Source: Moniliophthora roreri | Lineage: Eukaryota > Basidiomycota > Agaricomycetes > Agaricales > Marasmiaceae | Length of the DNA: 64,000 bases | Reading direction: 5' to 3' | NCBI GenBank assembly: GCA_001466705.2 | Contig: LATX02000220.1 | Location: forward strand, 248,001-312,000 | Translations under genes and position numbers: made by a program | In this document: one piece after another, positions 57,771 to 64,000 of the stretch | How positions within the stretch are numbered: the first letter of the stretch is position 1 | How the letters are laid out: each line of letters opens with the position of its first letter | Notes under the pieces: model-generated | What the model was told of the DNA's origin: nothing | Database searches by the model: none | Seen by the model: the letters and a program-made list of their open reading frames with translations, nothing else

Positions 57771-58745
57771 TAGAGTAGGCTCTTCTGAGTGTGCACTTCT
57801 TCATCAATACTGACGACAACACTCGTTATCAGGTTCGTCATGTTGTCAAATTTTATATGTACGACACCACAGTGACGGATACGGTGTCACCGGATCTGTC
57901 CTCCATCTTGCCATCTCTCCCAACTGNTGCCTTGCAGTCTGTCCGTGCGCAAATTCCCCTGTATCCTGAATTTCCCCACGCTCGCTTCTTTCTTTCTAAC
58001 CACCACCATCCCAACTTCCCGGCTCCCCCCTAGTCCACTCTTTCTCCCCATCTGTATTGCTCTTTCTCCTTCTCAAGATGAAACTCGATAATTCAAGATA
58101 CGACGGAGGGAATACTGATGTAGACCAGAGTGAAATATGGTACAGGCGAGGCACGTGTATTATTTACTTGTCGTTTTTGTGAAACTAAAGATTTTTCGAC
58201 GCGTCAGGCACCTTGGAGAAGACCCGGACGACGGCTCCAAACCACCTTGAATATACAGCTATATCTCGTGAGTCGACCCTAGAGCACTGTTATCCTTACA
58301 CTAAACATTCTATGTGCCGCAGCTCGCCATGTTGTTAGAGTGACCCTCCTCGTTCATAGCAGAAGGCTGAAGACTGTTGGAGTTGGGCAGAGGGTTAGGG
58401 CAGAGGGTATCGGTCACTCGTGTGGGCACAGTCGGGGTTTGAGATAGACAAGGTCTTTCGGTACGTAAGTTGTACTCAGTAGCACCTATAATGTATTCTA
58501 GTACCTCATCAATATATACCTAATTATCAGACGCTATCAGACACGACCAGACGAAAACCGACGCCTAATAGAGCCTTTCGAAGGCTACCTAAGAAACGTC
58601 TAATAATGTCAGATAGCGTCGGATAACGTCCGAATTATTCCGGGTTAAGGACACTATCGGACATTATCTGACGCTATCAGACAAAGTTGGGCGTTGTCTG
58701 ATAACGTCGAATAATGTCTGATAAAACCTCACTGGGTCTCAACAG
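57771..58745. other. Contig join and motif-rich repeat, no gene
   Basis: The N at 57927 marks a join. From about 58500 to 58735 there are many imperfect copies of a GTCxGATAAYGTC-like motif in both orientations (TATCAGAC, TCGGATAACGTC, TCTGATAATGTC). No coding region was seen. Confidence 0.5.
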
Positions 58746-58749
58746 TAGA

Positions 58750-61126
58750 TGTAGGTCCAAAATTTTGTTTTCCACAGCGCGTCAACTGCGGCGTTATTTT
58801 GTTCACGCTTACTGTGTGGGCTCGAGGCCCGTTATTTTGTTAGTTCCTCCCGCGGTTACACGGCATATTAATGAAATTTTGTACCTACCCTTAAGCTGCC
58901 ATAATTTTGTTAACCGGGCCCTACCGCAGATTTAGATTATGTTCCAGCATAATTGTTCACTCCCCTTACCGCAGCCACCCCCCTCCGTAATTTCGGGCCT
59001 CAGCTTGACCACCAAAGCTTTGCGCCTTGCATCAGGGAACCTTTATCAGTTGCCACAGGAATTAAATATCGGTGCTCCTCTTGAGCAACAAAATTTTGGT
59101 ACACCCGAGCCTGTGAAGGGTACCAAAACTTTGGTTCCTCAAGCCGAGCTTCGAAATTCCGTTCCTTTCGTCTTAAGTGTCGTTAGCCGCTGCCAGGAAG
59201 GCGAAATTTCGAACCTCACCGTGAGCGTCAAAGTTTTGGTACTCTGCTGTTGGCTGTGAATCCTTCCGAAATTTCAGTGCTCTTCTGGAGAGTCGAAACT
59301 TTGTTCCTTTGGTCCTCGAATGTGATTATCGCTGGAGGAACAAGATCGACACCCCGATGCGAGTCACTGACGCGTTACGTCAACGGTCAGATACCCTTTC
59401 GGAATGCATCCCCGAATCCCCCGCCTATTCCCGCTTTTTTTTTTCTTTGGACCCAACTTGAGCCTTAAGTTTCCAGCTGTATAGTTGTTAGCAATGCATC
59501 TCAAAACTATTTCCCCGGTCATACACCAAGGCAAGGAGCATTTAATACGGGACTTCGTGGAGACTTGCTCATCTCTTCTTCCAAGTTCATGCCGTTCCCC
59601 AATACCCCCGATACCCCATTACCCGCAACGGCTCTTTCTATGATATCAATGCTCTATTCTACAGTGTGCAGGCGTGCACCGCTTTGCCACTATGAATCTA
59701 TGTAACCTATATTAAATGTAATAATCAATTCATGTTGCTACAAGCATGTTAGTAAAGCACTATGTCCAAACGGTAAAGCTGAGTGATTCTGAAGTGAACT
59801 GTTGGAGCTCGTCTGACTCCTGAAGGCGTTTTTTGGGATGTGAATGGTCAAGTAACGCACAAACGCCAGATAAGCGCTGGAAGTTGGGCCATGTCCGGCT
59901 AGTCGGAACAGGTTTTCGGGAAGTGTTTGTCGTCGTACTCGTCATCAACATGTTCCATAGGCTTAGTAAAGGTTAATGTTCGATTCGGAATGTAAAATAG
60001 GTCAATCTGACCGCTCTCAGGGTCATAAGATGCTCAAATGAAAAAGTCAAGCAACGTACCAGTCCAAGTTGGAATCGGCTTCACACTTCACCTATAATTT
60101 TCATACCTGAACAACCTCAAAGTCTACACCTCAACCCAAAGCCAGGTACTCAGCAATATATTAAGGCTCAAGTATCTTGGGTTGTCTAAAGTACGTTTTC
60201 AGCATCCAATGAATGCTATGGATGCTCATTTTGTGGTAGACCTGGGACAGCTCATTTGTTCAATGCTCACTTTGGTTCATGCCCCTCAGACAAGATAATA
60301 TTTCATCAGTTTCTCATTCCAACTGTACAAACAGGGATGTTACATGAATTAGGAAGGTAGCAGGGAAAGGTTTGTGAGGGAGACACTGCATTGCCTTTTT
60401 CTGCGTCTCACAACATTCTTACTCAGTCTCTTGGGTCTTACTGACTCTTATGCAAGTCATTTGAGAAGAATATAATTGAACAAAGGATTAAGACATGAAT
60501 GGCTTGGATACACTGTTCAGCGTGCGTAGTGCATGTAGACCCACTACAGAACCTATTCAAACCAATTTCTTTCGGCTGATGAAATTGGAGGTTCAATCAA
60601 CTAGTGGTAAGACACCCAGGAGAAAGGAATTTATTAGGGAATTGTTACATGTTATATCATCATGGAAACATCATGTTCAATATTGACAGGAGGGGCATGA
60701 CAGTGGATNTGAGATTCTGCTTTTTGGGCAACTGCTCACTGCATTTAGGACGAAAGGAACAAAATTTCGAAGCTCAGCCTGAGGGACCAAGATTTGATAA
60801 TGCTTCACAGGCTCAGGAATGCACCAAAATCTTGTTGCTCACGATGAGCATGGATATTTTGTCTCGGTAGCAGCTGATAACCATCCACAATGCAGGGACC
60901 AAAACTTTGGTGATCAGGTTGAGGCCTAAAATTATGCTGAATGCAACCCGATGCAGGAGGGGTCAACAAAATTATGGCAGCTTAAGGGTAAGTACAAAAT
61001 TTTGTTGATATACCATGTAACTGGAGGGGGAGCTAACAAAATAACGGGCCTTGAGCCCACACAGTAAGTGTAAACAAAATAACGCCGCAGTTGATGCGCT
61101 GTGGAGAACAAAATTTTGGACCTACA
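58750..61126. mobile_element. DNA element with long inverted arms (foldback-like)
   Basis: The left arm (58750 to about 59180) is the imperfect reverse complement of the right arm (about 60745-61126). The terminal 18 bp (TGTAGGTCCAAAATTTTG) are perfect. Both ends are followed by TAGA (58746-58749 and 61127-61130), a candidate 4-bp target duplication. The arms contain a motif like TTATTTTGTTA about every 30-45 bp, as expected of subterminal binding sites. The middle has no recognised transposase and includes a contig join at 60709, so its length is uncertain. Confidence 0.7.
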
Positions 61127-61130
61127 TAGA

Positions 61131-62240
61131 CTCCTCCGTGCTTGAACTATGCGTGCGCTGCCCAGCAATCATCGTATTCAGGTAGTAACCTATGATCAAT
61201 CTGAACCAGATGCAAAGCAAGCCATGAGGTCGAAATGTAATTGTGTTGCATTCTACGAGATTCACTCGCCATTCAAGGTGTCACATCAAAGTCGAAGCAT
61301 GCACATGCTGCAGATACCATAACTATGAGTGTGGAATCACACTCGGTTGGTAAATAATTCCCTTCACCTGCATCGACTGAAGGGTTTAGCCGATACCTGC
61401 ATGTCATATCACCCTCTCTCGTCACCTGCACCGCCAGCAGACAAATATGGAAGCTTGGCCTACGGCAATGATGGTAGAGGCATTATCATTGCTTGTGAAG
61501 CTCAGAGAATGATTGAACTTCAGCGAGCCTCACAGCAGGAATATAGATGTTTCTTTTATGGTGAGGAACGGTATGGCCCTTCGGATGATCTGGCAGAAGA
61601 ATTGTTGTACTGTGTTGGAATAGATTACTGTTCAGGAGCATTCTAAGTGATGCTGTGATCAGAGATATGAGTAGAACTCGTAAGTTATACTTTTCTGCCT
61701 AACAGTCCATCAGGTGACGTACTTGAAAGCTCTTTGTCATCTGCATGTATTCCAGACAAATGCTCCTCCGCCTTTCCATACATGCAACACGCTGTTCCTA
61801 TCCAATAGTGGAGCAGCAAGGCTTGATTGGATGAGAATCTGTACTAGAGCCGTGAAATCCCCTCTTTGTGTCTTTTTCCACTATATGCCATATTCCAGCC
61901 TTTTGTGGTGTCAACGTCACAGAAAGGAGAGTAGAGGAAGGAGGCAGTTTGGAAGAGGTGTGCGATGTTGTGAGGTTGAGGCTCCAACAGTCGATGTAGC
62001 CGTCTGAACAGAAGCCCCACAAATTCCTATTTCCCATCTTTAAGATTCTGCCCAGGTCTCTAGCACCTAGGCATCTTTTCAGACGGCCTCATCACCTGCC
62101 AGGCACGCCCTCGACCGCCTCTCCAGTATCATGGCATACTGACCATTTCTTCTCTTGTACACTGTGCAAATTGTTTGCTTTGGATGTGTGTTTCTTCAAT
62201 TTGCTAGCTCAGACATGGGAGAAGGGAAGAAAGGAATGGA
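61131..62240. other. No gene supported
   Basis: ORFs at 61329-61646 and 61714-62007 (plus) have no motif, and base composition resembles the repeat-rich part. Confidence 0.35.
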
Positions 62241-62660
62241 CAGTGAGGGAGCGGATGATGTACTCTTTTAGGAAGTAGCCCATCTTTTCAGATGGTATAT
62301 GATATCTGAAAACGAATCTGAAAATGAGATAATGTGTAATAGATAAATTTCAGACAGCCCAGAGAGCTGATTATGATCTGAATGTGGGTCTGAAACTGAC
62401 AACTCAGGTCTATCTGTTCAGATGGTACTCACTAACCGACGTCGTGAAGCAATTTGATCAGATGGACTCATGATGATAGGAAAGCGTACAGGTACTTTTT
62501 GTCGGTTTGGTGCTGAAGAAAAAACATACCAATCATATGTGATGATCTGAAAGCCATCTGAAAATAGCAATGTTTTCAGATGACCATTTTTCAGAATCAG
62601 ATTCAGACGTCACAGTCATGGGTGCCTTTCAGATTTGCTTTCAGACCGTCACGATGAAGC
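62241..62660. repeat. Cluster of TCAGATGG/CCATCTGA-type motifs
   Basis: At least a dozen variants of TTTCAGATG or its complement occur in 400 bp, in both orientations, without coding sequence. This is typical of the subterminal region of a DNA transposon. The matching partner end was not found in the window. Confidence 0.5.
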
Positions 62661-62784
62661 CCTAGAACACCATTGAAGATGTTAACCATTACCCTTATTG
62701 AACCCTTACGCTCAAAGCCAAACAGTATGTGTCTCCAGTCCCTCAGTGTTTCAAGAGCGCTGAAACCTCTGGGAAGTTCCTTGT

Positions 62785-63054
62785 ATGTCTACTGAAGAAG
62801 CAGCGAAACAGCTCCAAAATGGCGAGCCCTTTACACATATTGCACCTCACGGTGCAGCTCAAATGCTACCCAGCACTCTCATCCTCAGCTACGACCTTGG
62901 TTGCATCTACCAGTACAACATAAAGCAGGCTCAGTGCAGCAACAGAGATCCAGCTATGAATGAGGCAGAAATTAGAACAGCCGAGGAGACAGATGAGATG
63001 GCAAAAGAGATTGTGCATGCAGTAGCGAACAACAATGCAGAAAAGACAACCTAA
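62785..63054 (+). CDS. Hypothetical short ORF
   Basis: An 89-codon frame, 'MSTEEAAKQLQNGEPFTHIA', has a middle 'ILSYDLGCIYQYN' and an acidic, Ala/Glu-rich C-terminus. It could be one exon or a transposase remnant. Family not recognised. Confidence 0.25.
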   Translation: MSTEEAAKQLQNGEPFTHIAPHGAAQMLPSTLILSYDLGCIYQYNIKQAQCSNRDPAMNEAEIRTAEETDEMAKEIVHAVANNNAEKTT

Positions 63055-63160
63055 ATGTCTTGTTGAACGTAGTTTTCCCCAGTCAACTTCATTGCAACAT
63101 CGCAACAAATGTACTCGATCAACATTAACATTGTATTCAGCAGAAAAAATGTAATTAGGT

Positions 63161-64000
63161 TTATAGCCTCTTTCTTTTTGAGTGAGTCTTAACCTCTTCA
63201 TTCTCTTTTTCTACATTGGAGTCACTGGCTACCACATCATTGGACTTTCTGGCACTCTGACCATGACCTTTGGTACCTGCTGTTGCTTTTTTCTTACCGC
63301 CGACAGCTTCCAACCTCTGTGGAATAACTGTGCCCTCAACACGTGATGTAGCTGGAAGAAAGCAGTTCCCGGTACCAAGTAAGTCCTTGGCATCAGCAGT
63401 GAGCACCTCCTCCTCCATAGTATGTTTCCTCTTCTTTCGCAGCTCCAGTTCTGGATTCTCGAATTGTGAGGTAGGCTGTGCTTCCTCAGGATGCTGAACG
63501 TCAATTCGAGAGGGGAGTTGTGTTTCTGCAGGATGCTGGACATCAATTTGAGGGGTAGGCTGTGCTTGAAGTTGCTGAGTGTCGCTTTGAGGGATATGAG
63601 GTACTTCTTGAAGTTGGCGAGCGTCAGATTGAGGGATATGCTGTGCTTCTGAAACAAGAAGTGAGTCAATTATCAGATTGTAAGCGGCAACTGCCACACA
63701 CTGCTAGCCATGCTGAAGGGCAGCATACTAACTCTGACACCATAATCTGCATTTAATTGCTGATATCCTGTATAAACGACGTCAGTTGTGTAATAAATCG
63801 ACAGAGAACCACACACTATTATGATTTGGACCCATATCTGAATATTGCGGCAGAATTGTGGAGGAATTACAGTTATTCCAATGCACCTGATGAGAACCAG
63901 TGTTGGAAACTGGATGAGCTTGAAATGCTGCCGCATTGTTGTATGACAAGCTGTCGTTGTAGTTGTATCCAGTATCTATCAAAGTCAGCAGCCGTAAATT
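63161..64000 (-). CDS. Nuclear-type protein with degenerate tandem repeats, 5' end outside the window
   Basis: The last exon (63161 to about 63655) encodes about four or five degenerate 14-residue repeats ('EAQHIPQSDARQLQ', 'EVPHIPQSDTQQLQ', 'AQPTPQIDVQHPAE'). A middle with 'ELRKKRKHTMEEEVL' follows, then a basic C-terminus, 'HGQSARKSNDVV...THSKRKRL', with likely nuclear localisation signals. Upstream exons include 'GYQQLNADYGVR' (about 63735-63770) and an N/S-rich exon 'YNYNDSLSYNNAAAFQAHP' (63982-63820). The gene runs off the right edge, so the start is not seen. Function unknown; chromatin or transcription roles are only inferred from composition. Confidence 0.55.

Noticed and set aside
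1..64000. CRISPR array, rRNA genes, bacterial operons or ribosome binding sites
   Set aside because: None are seen; the intron structure and element types are those of a fungal nuclear genome.

Overview
The window looks like a draft nuclear scaffold from an Agaricomycete (mushroom-forming basidiomycete). The evidence is short GT-AG introns of about 50-60 bp inside small exons, lineage-typical families (EF-hand/ZZ proteins, kinase-like proteins with a 'GGQFTS..G' N-terminus, PC-esterase-like and epoxide hydrolase relics, F-box proteins with an N-terminal coil), and chromodomain Ty3/Gypsy elements. The species cannot be named from the sequence. Nine single N bases (7632, 16166, 26694, 28913, 40857, 48869, 53811, 57927, 60709) mark contig joins. 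At two of them (16166 and 40857) the flanking contigs overlap by about 2.0 and 1.6 kb, so those stretches are printed twice and are almost certainly assembly artefacts.

Region 1 (1-26.7 kb) is a nest of transposons. An old, heavily mutated Ty3/Gypsy element lies on the minus strand between related LTR copies at about 6.16-8.2 kb and 25.97-26.69 kb. It runs gag, protease, reverse transcriptase, RNase H, integrase and an extra downstream ORF. It has been hit by at least three later insertions: a 1.3 kb piece in its left LTR, a 0.73 kb AT-rich piece between RT and RNase H, and a complete younger Ty3/Gypsy chromovirus at 10095-19282 inside its integrase. The younger element has two 401-bp LTRs, a 5-bp target duplication (GATGT), a perfect 11-nt self-priming match of the Tf1/sushi type, a candidate -1 frameshift heptamer at the gag end, a chromodomain integrase, and a third ORF with twin zinc knuckles 3' of pol. 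All of its visible internal stops are TGA codons explicable as CGA to TGA, and most LTR differences are CpG transitions.

Region 2 (26.7-53.8 kb) carries host genes with short intergenic spaces. They include an EF-hand/ZZ-finger protein, an unknown minus-strand gene, a small N-rich single-pass membrane protein, a GT2 polysaccharide synthase with QxxRW and GDDK motifs, a small unknown minus-strand gene (printed twice), a kinase-like family protein, a GRF-type zinc-finger protein convergent with a damaged PHD-like gene, a hypothetical protein, and a decayed PC-esterase-like gene with a smaller relic near 35.2 kb. A tail relic of the GT2 gene sits near 43.4 kb, and an AT-rich terminal-inverted-repeat element lies between.

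Region 3 (53.8-64 kb) holds an F-box gene cut by a gap, a broken unknown gene, an epoxide hydrolase whose C-terminus has decayed, a 2.4 kb element with arms of about 0.4 kb in inverted orientation, clusters of short repeated motifs resembling subterminal repeats of DNA transposons, and the 3' part of a minus-strand gene with a tandem-repeat protein that runs off the window. No rRNA, CRISPR or convincing tRNA gene was seen.
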